Source: Mesostigma viride
Lineage: Eukaryota > Streptophyta > Mesostigmatophyceae > Mesostigmatales > Mesostigmataceae
Length of the DNA: 21,119 nucleotides
Assembly: GCA_009746045.1 (NCBI GenBank)
Contig: RPFO01001047.1
Location: forward strand, 1 to 21,119
Reading direction: 5' to 3'
A model generated the notes under the pieces. The model had not been told where the DNA came from. It saw only the letters and a program-made list of their open reading frames with translations, and did no database searches. This document shows, piece after piece, positions 1 to 12,842 of the stretch. Both the position numbers and the translations under genes were made by a program. The first letter of the stretch is position 1. Each line of letters opens with the position of its first letter.

Positions 1-1666
1 CCATGGTTCAGATTCATTGGCCTGTCTACGTACATGGATGCAGTATGAATTAATGATGAGAATCAGGCTCCATTGGTGTCATCATGGCTGGCCTACGTAT
101 GGTACATGGATGTCAAAGAAAAAAAAAGATGAGGATTTTCGGCTCCCCATGGTGTCGAATCATGGCCCGTCAGACAATGGTATGTCAAGGAATAGAAAAT
201 GATGAGGATTCAGGCCTCCCCCCATGGTGTCTTCACTATGGCCTGTCTACGTACATGGATGGCATGTATGTATTTAATGATGAGGATTCAGGCTCCCATT
301 CTTCCACGTGTCATCATGGCTGGCCTACGTACATGGATGTCTCAGAAAAAAAAATGATGAGGATTCAGGCTCCCATGGTGTCATCATGGCTGGCCTACGT
401 TACATGGATGTCAAAGAAAAAAAAATGATGAGGATTCAGGCTCCCGTGTGTCATTATGGCCCGCTACGTGTTGTTGGCATGTATGAAATTAATATGAGGA
501 TTCAGGCTCCCATAGTGTCATCATGGCTGGCTACGTACATGGTTGGCATTTATGAATTAATGATGAGGATTCAGGCTCCCATGTGTCATCATTGCCGTGT
601 ATGTACATGGTTGGCATTTATGTAATAATGATGAGGATTCAGGCTCCATTGGTGTCATCATGGCCCGTCTACGTACATGGACCGTGGCATTTATTGTATT
701 TAATGATGAGGATTCAGGCTCCCATGGGGTCATTGATGATCATGGCATTTATGTATGTAATTAATGATGAGGATTCAGGCTCCATTGGTGTCATCATGGC
801 TGGCCTACGTATGTACATGGATGTCAAAGAAAAAAAATGATTGAGGATTCAGGCTCCATGGTGTCATCAGGGCCCGTCTACGTACATGGATGGTCAAGGA
901 ATAGTATGAGGAGATTCAGGCTCCCTGGTGTCATCATGGCCCGTGTACGTACATGGATGGCATGTATGTAATAATGAGGAGGTTCAGGCTCCCATGGTGT
1001 CATCAGCTGGGCCACGTACATGGATGTCAAAGAAAAAGAAATGATGAGGATTCAGGTCCCATGGTGTCATCATGGCTGGCCTACGTACATGGATGTCTCA
1101 TAAAATAAATGATGAGGATTCAGGCTCCCATGGTGTCATCATGGCTTGTCTACCTACATTGTTGGCATGTATGAATTAATGATGAGATTCAGGCTCCATG
1201 GTGTCTCCATGGCTGCCTACGTACATGAATGGCATTTAGTAATTAATGATGAGGATTCAGGCTCCCATGGTGTCATCATGGCCCGTCTACGTACATGGAT
1301 GGCATTTATGTAATTAATGATGAGGATTCAGGCTCCCATGGTGTCATCACTGGCTTGTCTACGTACATGGTTGGCATTTATGTAATTAATGAGGAGGATT
1401 CAGGCTCCCATGGTTCATCATGGCCCGTCTACTTACATGGATGGCATTTATGTAATTAATGATGAGGATTCAGGCTCCCATGGGGTCATCATGGCTTGTC
1501 TACGTACATGTTGGCATTTATGTAATTAATGAGGAGGATTCAGGCTCCCATGGTGTCTCCATGGCTGGCCTACGTACATGGATGTCAGGAATTAGTAAAT
1601 GATGAGGATTCAGGCTCCCATGGTGTCATCATGGCTTGTCTACCTACATGGTTGGCATTTATGTAA

Positions 1667-1703
1667 CCTGAATCCTCTCATTAAGAAAATGAAGAGATTC
1701 AGG
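1667..1703. repeat. Inverted monomer start forming a hairpin inside the satellite (copy 1)
   Basis: The monomer start appears here in reverse complement (CCTGAATCCTCTCATT), followed after a few bases by a forward start (AAATGAAGAGATTCAGG). Together they make an imperfect hairpin with a stem of about 15 bp and a very short A-rich loop. It replaces the normal monomer junction after a TTGGCATTTATGTAA tail. Apart from its second copy near 5.9 kb, it is the only strand inversion I found in the array. Confidence 0.85.
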
Positions 1704-3859
1704 CTCCATGGTGTCATCATGGCTGGCCTACGTACATGGATGTCAAGGAATAGTAAATGATGAGGATTCAGGCTCCATGGTGTCATCATGGCCCGTCTAC
1801 GTACATGGATGTCAAGGAATAGTAATGATGAGGATTCAGGCTCCCATGGGTCATCATGCTTGTCTACGTACATGGTTGGCATTATGTAATTAACGAGGAG
1901 GATTCAGGCTCCATTGGTGTCATCATGGCTGGCCTACGTACATGGATGTCAAGGAATAGTAATGATGAGGATTCAGGCTCCCATGGTGTCATCATGGCTT
2001 GTCTACGTACATGGTTGGCATTTATGTAATTAATGAGGAGGATTCAGGCTCCCATGGTGCTCCATGGCTGGCCTACGTACATGGATGTCAAGGAATAGTA
2101 AAATGATGAGGATTCAGGCTCCCATGGTGTCATCATGGCCTGTCTACGTACATGGATGGCATTGTATGTAATTAATGATGAGGATTCAGGCTCCCATGGT
2201 GTCATCATGGCTTGTCTACGTACATGGTTGGCATTTATGTAATTAATGAGGAGGATTCAGGCTCCCATGGTGTCACATGGCTTGTCTACGTACATGTTGG
2301 CATTTATGTAATTAATGATGAGGATTCAGGCTCCCATGGTGTCATCATGGCCCGTCTACGTACATGGATGGCATTTATGTAATTAATGATGAGGATTCAG
2401 GCTCCCATGGGGTCATCATGGCTTGTCTACGTACATGGTTGGCATTTATGTAATTAATGAGGAGGATTCAGGCTCCCATGGTGTCTCCATGGCTGGCCTA
2501 CGTACATGGATGTCAAGGAATAGTAAATGATGAGGATTCAGGCTCCCATGGTGTCATCATGGCCTGTCTACGTACATGGATGGCATGTATGTAATTAATG
2601 ATGAGGATTCAGGCTCCCATGGTGTCATCATGGCTTGTCTACGTACATGGTTGGCATTTATGTAATTAATGAGGAGGATTCAGGCTCCCATGGTGTCATC
2701 ATGGCTTGTCTACGTACATGGTTGGCATTTATGTAATTAATGATGAGGATTCAGGCTCCCATGGTGTCTCCATGGCTGGCCTACGTACATGGATGTCAAG
2801 GAATAGTAAATGATGAGGATTCAGGCTCCCATGGTGTCATCATGGCCCGTGTACGTACATGGATGGCATGTATGTAATTAATGATGAGGATTCAGGCTCC
2901 CATGGGTCATCATGGCTGGCCTACGTACATGGATGTCAAAGAAAAAGAAATGATGAGGATTCAGGCTCCCATGGTGTCATCATGGCTGGCCTACGTACAG
3001 ATGTCTCATAAAATAAATGATGAGGATTCAGGCTCCCATGGTGTCATCATGGCTTGTCTACCTACATTGTTGGCATGTATGTAATTAATGATGAGGATTC
3101 AGGCTCCATGGTGTCTCCATGGCTGGCCTACGTACATGGTGGCATTTATGTAATTAATGATGAGGATTCAGGCTCCCATGGTGTCATCATGGCCCGTCTA
3201 CGTACATGGATGGCATTTATGTAATTAATGATGAGGATTCAGGCTCCCATGGTGTCATCATTGCCCGTGTATGTACATGGTTGGCATTTATGTAATTAAT
3301 GAGGAGGATTCAGGCTCCCATGGTGTCATCATGGCCCGTCTACTTACATGGATGGCATTTATGTAATTAATGATGAGGATTCAGGCTCCCATGGGGTCAT
3401 CATGGCTTGTCTACGTACATGGTTGGCATTTATGTAATTAATGAGGAGGATTCAGGCTCCCATGGTGTCTCATGGCTGGCCTACGTACATGGATGTCAAG
3501 GAATAGTAAATGATGAGGATTCAGGTCCCATGGTGTCATCATGGCCCGTCTACGTACATGGATGGCATTTATGTAATTAATGATGAGGATTCAGGCTCCC
3601 ATGGGTCATCATGGCTTGTCTACGTACATGGTTGGCATTTATGTAATTAATGAGGAGGATTCAGGCTCCCATGGTGTCCCATGGCTGCCTACGTACATGG
3701 ATGTCAAGGAATAGTAAATGATGAGGATTCAGGCTCCCATGGTGTCATCATGGCCTGTCTACGTACATGGATGGCATGTATGTAATTAATGATGAGGATT
3801 CAGGCTCCCATGGGTCATCATGGCTTGTCTACGTACATGGATGGCATGTATGTAATTAA

Positions 3860-4500
3860 TGATGAGGATTCAGGCTCCATTGGTGTCATCATGGCTGGCC
3901 TACGTATGTACATGGATGTCAAAGAAAAAAAAATGATGAGGATTCAGGCTCCCATGGTGTCATCATTGCCCGTGTTATGTACATGGTTGCCATTTATGTA
4001 ATTAATGATGAGGATTCAGGCTCCATTGGTGTCATCATTGCCCGTGTATGTACATGGTTGGCATTTATGTATGTAATTAATGATGAGGATTCAGGCTCCA
4101 TTGGTGTCATCATGGCTGGCCTACGTATGTACATGGATGTCAAAGAAAAAAAAATGATGAGGATTCAGGCTCCCATGGTGTCATCATGGCCCGTCTACGT
4201 ACATGGATGTCAAGGAATAGTAAATGATGAGGATTCAGGCTCCCATGGTGTCAGATGTCATGGCCTGTCTACGTACATGGATGGCATGTATGTAATTAAT
4301 GATGAGAATTCAGGCTCCATGGTGTCATCATGGCTGGCCTACGTATGTACATGATGTCAAAGAAAAAAAATGATGAGGATTCAGGCTCCCATGGTGTCAT
4401 CATGGCCCGTCTACGTACATGGATGTCAAGGAATAGTAAATGATGAGGATTCAGGCTCCCATGGTGTCATCATGGCCTGTCTACGTACATGGATGGCATG
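3860..4500 (+). repeat. Satellite higher-order block, duplicated at about 9760-10400
   Basis: This run of about nine monomers carries private variants: TACGTATGTACATGG tails with A-runs, ATTGCCCGTG centres, the odd GTCAGATGTCATGG centre at 4251, and GATGAGAATTCAGG at 4301. The same variants in the same order occur at 10152 and 10202, an identical offset of 5901 bp. That marks a block copy and not independent monomer drift. Confidence 0.85.
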
Positions 4501-5906
4501 TATGTATTTAATGAGGAGGATTCAGGCTCCCATGGTGTCATCATGGCTGGCCTACGTACATGGATGTCAAAGAAAAAGAAATGATGAGGATTCAGGCTCC
4601 CATGGTGTCATCATGGCTGGCCTACGTACATGGATGTCAAAGAAAAAAATGATGAGGTTCAGGCTCCGTGGTGTCATCATGGCTTGTCTACCTACATTGT
4701 TGGCATGTATGTAATTAATGATGAGGATTCAGGCTCCCATGGTGTCTCCATGGCTGGCCTACGTACATGGTTGGCATTTATGTAATTAATGATGAGGATT
4801 CAGGATCCCATGGTGTCATCATGGCCCGTCTACGTACATGGATGGCATTTATGTAATTAATGATGAGGATTCAGGCTCCCATGGTGTCATCATGGCTTGT
4901 CTACGTACATGGTTGGCATTTATGTAATTAATGAGGAGGATTCAGGCTCCCATGGTGTCATTGATGATCATGGCATTTATGTATGTAATTAATGATGAGG
5001 ATTCAGGCTCCATTGGTGTCATCATGGCTGGCCTACGTATGTACATGGATGTCAAAGAAAAAAAAATGATGAGGATTCAGGCTCCCATGGTGTCATCATG
5101 GCCCGTCTACGTACATGGATGTCAAGGAATAGTAAATGAGGAGGATTCAGGCTCCCATGGTGTCATCATGGCCCGTGTACGTACATGGATGGCATGTATG
5201 TAATTAATGAGAGGATTCAGGCTCCCATGGTGTCATCATGGCTGGCCTACGTACATGGATGTCAAAGAAAAAGAAATGATGAGGATTCAGGCTCCCATGG
5301 TGTCATCATGGCTGGCCTACGTACATGGATGTCTCATAAAATAAATGATGAGGATTCAGGCTCCATGGTGTCATCATGGCTTGTCTACCTACATTGTTGG
5401 CATGTATGTAATTAATGATGAGGATTCAGGCTCCCATGGTGTCTCCATGGCTGGCCTACGTACATGAATGGCATTTATGTAATTAATGATGAGGATTCAG
5501 GCTCCCATGGTGTCATCATGGCCCGTCTACGTACATGGATGGCATTTATGTAATTAATGATGAGGATTCAGGCTCCCATGGTGTCATCATGGCTTGTCTA
5601 CGTACATGGTTGGCATTTATGTAATTAATGAGGAGGATTCAGGCTCCCATGGTGTCATCATGGCCCGTCTACTTACATGGATGGCATTTATGTAATTAAT
5701 GATGAGGATTCAGGCTCCCATGGGGTCATCATGGCTTGTCTACGTACATGGTTGGCATTTATGTAATTAATGAGGAGGATTCAGGCTCCCATGGTGTCTC
5801 ATGGCTGGCCTACGTACATGGATGTCAAGGAATAGTAAATGATGAGGATTCAGGCTCCCATGGTGTCATCATGGCTTGTCTACCTACATGGTTGGCATTT
5901 ATGTAA

Positions 5907-5944
5907 CCTGAATCCTCTCATTAAGAAAATGAAGAGGATTCAGG
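5907..5944. repeat. Inverted monomer start forming a hairpin inside the satellite (copy 2)
   Basis: Same inverted junction as at 1667, here with the fuller right arm GAAGAGGATTCAGG. The monomers on both sides match those around the first copy in order, so this is one inversion event later carried along in a block duplication of about 4.24 kb. Confidence 0.85.
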
Positions 5945-8900
5945 CTCCATTGGTGTCATCATGGCTGGCCTACGTACATGGATGTCAAGGAATAGTAAAT
6001 GATGAGGATTCAGGCTCCCATGGTGTCATCATGGCCCGTCTACGTACATGGATGTCAAGGAATAGTAAATGATGAGGATTCAGGCTCCCATGGGGTCATC
6101 ATGGCTTGTCTACGTACATGGTTGGCATTTATGTAATTAATGAGGAGGATTCAGGCTCCATTGGTGTCATCATGGCTGGCCTACGTACATGGATGTCAAG
6201 GAATAGTAAATGATGAGGATTCAGGCTCCCATGGTGTCATCATGGCTGTCTACGTACATGGTTGGCATTATGTAATTAATGAGGAGGATTCAGGCTCCCA
6301 TGGTGTCTCATGGCTGGCCTACGTACATGGATGTCAAGGAATAGTAAATGATGAGGATTCAGGCTCCCATGGTGTCATCATGGCTGCCTACGTACATGGA
6401 TGGCATGTATGTAATTAATGATGAGGATTCAGGCTCCCATGGTGTCATCATGGCTTGTCTACGTACATGGTTGGCATTTATGTAATTAATGATGAGGATT
6501 CAGGCTCCCATGGTGTCATCATGGCTTGTCTACGTACATGGTTGGCATTTATGTAATTAATGATGAGGATTCAGGCTCCCATGGTGTCTCATGGCTGGCC
6601 TACGTACATGGATGTCAAGGAATAGTAAATGATGAGGATTCAGGCTCCCATGGTGTCATCATGGCCCGTCTACGTACATGGATGGCATTTATGTAATTAA
6701 TGATGAGGATTCAGGCTCCCATGGGTCATCATGGCTTGTCTACGTACATGGTTGGCATTTATGTAATTAATGAGGAGGATTCAGGCTCCCATGGTGTCTC
6801 ATGGCTGGCCTACGTACATGGATGTCAAGGAATAGTAATGATGAGGATTCAGGCTCCCATGGTGTCATCATGGCTGTCTACGTACATGGATGGCATGTAT
6901 GTAATTAATGATGAGGATTCAGGCTCCCATGGTGTCATCATGGCTGTCTACGTACATGGCATTTATGTAATTAATGGAGGATTCAGGCTCCCATGGTGTC
7001 ATCATGGCTTGTCTACGTACATGGTTGGCATTTATGTAATTAATGATGAGGATTCAGGCTCCCATGGTGTCTCCATGGCTGGCCTACGTACATGGATGTC
7101 AAGGAATAGTAAATGATGAGGATTCAGGCTCCCATGGTGTCATCATGGCCCGTGTACGTACATGGATGGCATGTATGTAATTAATGATGAGGATTCAGGC
7201 TCCCATGGTGTCATCATGGCTGCCTACGTACATGGATGTCAAGTAAAATGATGAGGATTCAGGCTCCCATGGTGTCATCATGGCTGGCCTACGTACATGG
7301 ATGTCATAAATAAATGATGAGGATTCAGGCTCCCATGGTGTCATCATGGCTTGTCTACGTACATGTTGGCATTATGTAATTAATGATGAGGATTCAGGCT
7401 CCCATGGTGTCTCATGGCTGGCCTACGTACATGGTTGGCATTTATGTAATTAATGATGAGGATTCAGGCTCCCATGGTGTCATCATGGCCGTCTACGTAC
7501 ATGGATGGCATTTATGTAATTAATGATGAGGATTCAGGCTCCATGGTGTCATCATGGCCCGTGTACGTACATGGTTGGCATTTATGTAATTAATGAGGAG
7601 GATTCAGGCTCCCATGGTGTCATCATGGCCCGTCTACGTACATGGATGGCATTTATGTAATTAATGATGAGGATTCAGGCTCCCATGGGTCATCATGGCT
7701 TGTCTACGTACATGGTTGGCATTTATGTAATTAATGAGGAGGATTCAGGCTCCCATGGTGTCATCATGGCTGGCCTACGTACATGGATGTCAAGGAATAG
7801 TAAATGATGAGGATTCAGGCTCCCATGGTGTCATCATGGCCCGTCTACGTACATGGATGGCATTTATGTAATTAATGATGAGGATTCAGGCTCCCATGGG
7901 TCATCATGGCTTGTCTACGTACATGGTTGGCATTTATGTAATTAATGAGGAGGATTCAGGCTCCCATGGTGTCTCCATGGCTGGCCTACGTACATGGATG
8001 TCAAGGAATGTAATGATGTGAGGATTCAGGCTCCCATGGTGTCATCATGGCTGTCTACGTACATGGTTGGCATTATGTAATTAATGATGAGGATTCAGGC
8101 TCCCATGGTGTCATCATGGCTTGTCTACGTACATGGATGGCATTATGTAATTAATGATGAGGATTCAGGCTCCCATGGTGTCATCATGGCTGGCCTACGT
8201 ATGTACATGGATGTCAAGGAAAAAATGATGAGGATTCAGGCTCCCATGGTGTCATCATGCCCGTGTACGTACATGGTTGGCATTTATGTAATTAATGATG
8301 AGGATTCAGGCTCCATGGTCATCATGCCCGTGTTGTACATGGTTGGCATTTATTATGTAATTAATGATGAGGATTCAGGCTCCATGGTGTCTCATGGCTG
8401 GCCTACGTACATGGATGTCAAGAAAAAATGATGAGGATTCAGGCTCCCATGGTGTCATCATGGCCGTCTACGTACATGGATGTCAATGAATAGTAAATGA
8501 TGAGGATTCAGGCTCCCATGGTGTCATCATGGCTGTCTACGTACATGGATGGCATTATGTAATTAATGAGGAGGATTCAGGCTCCATGGTGTCATCATGG
8601 CTGCCTACGTACGTACATGGATGTCAAGTAAAATGATGAGGATTCAGGCTCCCATGGTGTCATCATGGCCGTCTACGTACATGGATGTCAAGGAATAGTA
8701 AATGATGAGGATTCAGGCTCCCATGGTGTCATCATGGCCTGTCTACGTACATGGATGGCATGTATGTAATTAATGAGGAGGATTCAGGCTCCCATGGTGT
8801 CATCATGGCTGGCCTACGTACATGGATGTCAAAGAAAAAGAAATGATGAGGATTCAGGCTCCCATGGTGTCATCATGGCTGGCCTACGTACATGGATGTC

Positions 8901-10489
8901 AAGAAAAAGAAATGATGAGGATTCAGGCTCCCATGGTGTCATCATGGCTTGTCTACCTACATTGTTGGCATGTATGTAATTAATGATGAGGATTCAGGCT
9001 CCCATGGTGTCTCCATGGCTGGCCTACGTACATGGTTGGCATTTATGTAATTAATGATGAGGATTCAGGCTCCCATGGTGTCATCATGGCCCGTCTACGT
9101 ACATGGATGGCATTTATGTAATTAATGATGAGGATTCAGGCTCCCATGGTGTCATCATGGCTTGTCTACGTACATGGTTGGCATTTATGTAATTAATGAG
9201 GAGGATTCAGGCTCCCATGGTGTCATCATGGCCCGTCTACTTACATGGATGGCATTTATGTAATTAATGATGAGGATTCAGGCTCCCATGGGTCATCATG
9301 GCTTGTCTACGTACATGGTTGGCATTTATGTAATTAATGAGGAGGATTCAGGCTCCCATGGTGTCTCCATGGCTGGCCTACGTACATGGATGTCAAGGAA
9401 TAGTAAATGATGAGGATTCAGGCTCCCATGGTGTCATCATGGCCCGTCTACGTACATGGATGGCATTTATGTAATTAATGATGAGGATTCAGGCTCCCAT
9501 GGGGTCATCATGGCTTGTCTACGTACATGGTTGGCATTTATGTAATTAATGAGGAGGATTCAGGCTCCCATGGTGTCTCCATGGCTGGCCTACGTACATG
9601 GATGTCAAGGAATAGTAAATGATGAGGATTCAGGCTCCCATGGTGTCATCATGGCCTGTCTACGTACATGGATGGCATGTATGTAATTAATGATGAGGAT
9701 TCAGGCTCCCATGGGGTCATCATGGCTTGTCTACGTACATGGATGGCATGTATGTAATTAATGATGAGGATTCAGGCTCCATTGGTGTCATCATGGCTGG
9801 CCTACGTATGTACATGGATGTCAAAGAAAAAAAAAATGATGAGGATTCAGGCTCCCATGGTGTCATCATTGCCCGTGTATGTACATGGTTGCATTTATGT
9901 AATTAATGATGAGGATTCAGGCTCCATTGGTGTCATCATTGCCCGTGTATGTACATGGTTGGCATTTATGTATGTAATTAATGATGAGGATTCAGGCTCC
10001 ATTGGTGTCATCATGGCTGGCCTACGTATGTACATGGATGTCAAAGAAAAAAAAATGATGAGGATTCAGGCTCCCATGGTGTCATCATGGCCCGTCTACG
10101 TACATGGATGTCAAGGAATAGTAAATGATGAGGATTCAGGCTCCCATGGTGTCAGATGTCATGGCCTGTCTACGTACATGGATGGCATGTATGTAATTAA
10201 TGATGAGAATTCAGGCTCCATTGGTGTCATCATGGCTGGCCTACGTATGTACATGGATGTCAAAGAAAAAAAAATGATGAGGATTCAGGCTCCCATGGTG
10301 TCATCATGGCCCGTCTACGTACATGGATGTCAAGGAATAGTAAATGATGAGGATTCAGGCTCCCATGGTGTCATCATGGCCTGTCTACGTACATGGATGG
10401 CATGTATGTATTTAATGATGAGGATTCAGGCTCCCATGGTGTCATCATGGCTGGCCTACGTACATGGATGTCTCAAAAAAAATGATGAG

Positions 10490-11560
10490 GATTCAGGCTC
10501 CCATGGTGTCATCATGGCTGGCCTACGTACATGGATGTCAAAGAAAAAAAAATGATGAGGATTCAGGCTCCCGTGGTGTCATTATGGCCCGTCTACGTGT
10601 TGTTGGCATGTATGAAATTAATGATGAGGATTCAGGCTCCCATAGTGTCATCATGGCTGGCCTACGTACATGGTTGGCATTTATGTAATTAATGATGAGG
10701 ATTCAGGCTCCCATGGTGTCATCATTGCCCGTGTATGTACATGGTTGGCATTTATGTAATTAATGATGAGGATTCAGGCTCCATTGGTGTCATCATGGCC
10801 CGTCTACGTACATGGACCGTGGCATTTATGTATTTAATGATGAGGATTCAGGCTCCCATGGGGTCATTGATGATCATGGCATTTATGTATGTAATTAATG
10901 ATGAGGATTCAGGCTCCATGGTGTCATCATGGCTGGTCTACGTAGTACATGGATGTCAAGGAAAAAATGATGAGGATTCAGGCTCCCATGGTGTCATGTC
11001 ATGGCCTGTCTACGTACATGGATGGCATGTATGTAAATGATGAGGATTCAGGCTCCCATGGTGTCATCATGGCTGGCCTACGTACATGGATGTCAGAAAA
11101 AAATGATGAGGATTCAGGCTCCCATGGTGTCATCATGGCTGGCCTACGTACATGGATGTCTCAGAAAAAAAATGATGAGGATTCAGGCTCCCATGGTGTC
11201 ATCATGGCTGGCCTACGTACATGGATGTCAAAGAAAAAAAAATGATCAGGATTCAGGCTCCCGTGGTGTCATTATGGCCCGTCTACGTGTTGTTGGCATG
11301 TATGAAATTAATGATGAGGATTCAGGCTCCCACAGTGTCATCATGGCTGGCCTACGTACATGGTTGGCATTTATGTAATTAATGATGAGGATTCAGGCTC
11401 CCATGGTGTCATCATTGCCCGTGTATGTACATGGTTGGCATTTATGTAATTAATGATGAGGATTCAGGCTCCATTGGTGTCATCATGGCCCGTCTACGTA
11501 CATGGGTGGCATTTATGTATTTAATGATGAGGATTCAGGCTCCCATGGGGTCATCATGGC
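10490..11560 (+). repeat. ~690-bp tandem higher-order repeat at the right edge of the satellite
   Basis: The series of private variants CCCGTGGTGTCATTATGG, CTACGTGTTGTTGGCATG and ATGAAATTAATGATGAGG (first at about 10560-10620) repeats at about 11250-11310, with the GTGTTGTTGG marker at 10597 and 11287, a spacing of 690 bp. A more degraded copy lies near the left edge of the window (marker at 468). The second copy ends in the terminal monomer of the array. Confidence 0.8.
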
Positions 11561-11576
11561 TTGTCTACGTACATGG

Positions 11577-11851
11577 AGTCATATTGATTCATGGAACAAT
11601 GAGATACCATTCTTAATTGAAAATTGTTCTTGATACTTTCACATGCATGCCCGGAATCGTGAATTTGTGCGGGTTTCCATGATGACAATCCTCATTGAAT
11701 TCTTGAGCACACAATATTGAGCAATTTAGGGGCACTTCGGCAATGTTGACCATTTTCATTCATGATCAATAAAATTAACATTTAATGCAATAAATACATA
11801 TTCCACTCATTTTAATAAACCATGCAAAAACTTTACAAGCACGCTCAAGCT
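11577..11851. other. AT-rich spacer between satellite and minisatellite, no gene seen
   Basis: Unique AT-rich sequence begins directly after the last monomer. It has several AATAAA-like words near 11768-11816 and a weak 7-bp inverted repeat (GAACAAT / ATTGTTC, 11594-11629). No open frame of interest and no RNA gene were recognised. Confidence 0.6.
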
Positions 11852-12618
11852 AGGGGTGGGCTGGCATGCACGCGTGGGTGTGGGGGTGGGCTGGCATGCA
11901 TGCGTGGGTGTGGGGGTGGGCTGGCATGCACGTGTGGGTGTGGGGGTGGGCTGGCATGCATGCGTGGGTGTGGGGTTGGGCTAGCCTGCATGCGTGGGTG
12001 TGGGGGGGGCTGGCATGCATGCGTGGGTGTGTGTGGGGGGCTAGCATGCATGCGTAAGTGTGGGGGGGGCTGGCATGCATGCGTGGGTGTGGGGGGGGCT
12101 GGCATGCATGCGTGGGTGTGTGTGGGGGGCTAGCATGCATGCGTAAGTGTGGGGGGGGCTGGCATGCATGCGTGGGTGTGTATGGGGGCTGGCATGCATG
12201 CGTGGGTGTGTGTGGGGGGCTAGCATGCATGCGTGGGTGTGTGGGGGGGCTGTCATGCATGCGTGGGTGTGTGTGGGGGCTGGCATCCATGCGTGGGTGT
12301 GGGGGGGCTAGCATGCATGCGTGGGTGTGGGGGTGGGCTAGCATGCATGCGTGGGTGTGGGGGGGGCGGTCATGCATGCGTGGGTGTGTGGGGGGGCTGG
12401 CATGCATGCGTGGGTGTGGGGGGGCTAGCATGCATGCGTGGGTGTGGGGGTGGGCTAGCATGCATGCGTGGGTGTGAGTGTGGGCTAGCATGCATGCGTG
12501 GGTGTGGGGGGGGCTAGCATGCATGCGTGGGTGTGGGGGGGCCGGGGCCGGGGCTAGCATGCATGCGTGGGTGTGGGGGTGGGCTAGCATGCATGCGTGG
12601 GTGTGGGGGGGGCTAGCA
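11852..12618 (+). repeat. G-rich minisatellite, ~30-bp unit, about 25 copies
   Basis: About 25 copies of a unit built from GCTGGCATGCATGCGTGGG and TGTGGGGGTGG run head to tail. Units range from about 28 to 34 bp through changes in the G-run and in the number of TG dinucleotides. GCTGGC gives way to GCTAGC towards the right half. A GCGTAAG variant occurs in two units (about 12050 and 12140), within a repeated block spaced about 89 bp apart. One unit near 12540 carries an extra GGGGCCGGGGCC insert. On the plus strand every unit has clustered G-runs (quadruplex-prone) next to an alternating purine-pyrimidine GCATGCATGCGTG tract that is self-complementary at GCATGC. The open frames on both strands, including 258 codons on the minus strand, are periodic His/Pro/Cys/Met or Gly/Trp/Cys peptides and look like by-products. 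Confidence 0.95.
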
Positions 12619-12642
12619 CGCCCCACCCCTCCATCGGCACAG

Positions 12643-12678
12643 CCAGCCTTGTGAGTCTACCCTTAACAACAAGGCTGG
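12643..12678. repeat. Perfect 10-bp inverted repeat (hairpin)
   Basis: CCAGCCTTGT at 12643-12652 is exactly complementary to ACAAGGCTGG at 12669-12678, with a 16-nt loop. It lies just right of the minisatellite. There is no T-run or other sign of function. Confidence 0.6.
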
Positions 12679-12810
12679 TAGGACGACACGCCTGAGCAGC
12701 ATATGTCATGCCTATCTCAGGCTAATAATGTGTGATTTTGTGCCAACAACCAAGTTGTTCCACCCAACAACACATTATAAACCCTCTTCCAAAATGCCCA
12801 ACAAGCCGGA

Positions 12811-12842
12811 CACGTGGAGGACCACACACGCAGTATATAAAG
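12811..12842 (+). promoter_or_regulatory. Candidate core promoter: G-box plus TATA
   Basis: CACGTG (12811-12816, within ACACGTGG, the plant G-box form) is followed 17 bp later by TATATAAAG (12834-12842). The spacing suits an RNA polymerase II promoter firing to the right. No convincing product follows, so the site could drive a non-coding transcript or be fortuitous. Confidence 0.35.

Larger units (their letters stand above)
1..11576 (+). repeat. Satellite DNA array, monomer ~67-71 bp, with higher-order structure
   Basis: About 165 head-to-tail monomers fill this stretch without a break. Each monomer begins with GATGAGGATTCAGGCTCC, continues with CCATGGTGTCATCATGG, then a GGC(TTGT/TGGC/CCGT)CTACGTACATGG segment, and ends in one of several interchangeable tails: TTGGCATTTATGTAATTA, ATGGCATGTATGTAATTA, ATGTCAAGGAATAGTA, ATGTCAAAGAAAAAAA or ATGTCTCATAAAATA. 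The GATGAGG/GAGGAGG start also varies. Tail types recur in a fixed order, giving higher-order blocks of many monomers. Each monomer holds a weak dyad (CCATG..CATGG) and a TACGTA palindrome. Many monomers differ by single-base losses (CCC to CC, GG to G), which may be real or may reflect sequencing or assembly error. The left end is outside the window; the last recognisable monomer stops at about 11576. All frames give repetitive peptides that I do not regard as genes. A centromeric, pericentromeric or subtelomeric location is possible but cannot be shown from sequence alone. Confidence 0.97.

Noticed and set aside
9761-10555. 264-codon ORF (and many shorter ones) in the satellite
   Set aside because: It is a translation of tandem monomers (MMRIQAPMVSSW-type repeats) that happens to stay open because adjacent monomer lengths keep frame. 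Equivalent ORFs appear and break throughout the array and show no domain.
1-11576. CRISPR array
   Set aside because: The repeats are contiguous monomers with variable tails and no unique spacers, and no cas-like gene is present.
11850-12626. 258-codon minus-strand ORF, His/Pro/Cys/Met-rich
   Set aside because: It follows the 30-bp minisatellite period, competing open frames exist on both strands, and it has no non-repetitive portion.
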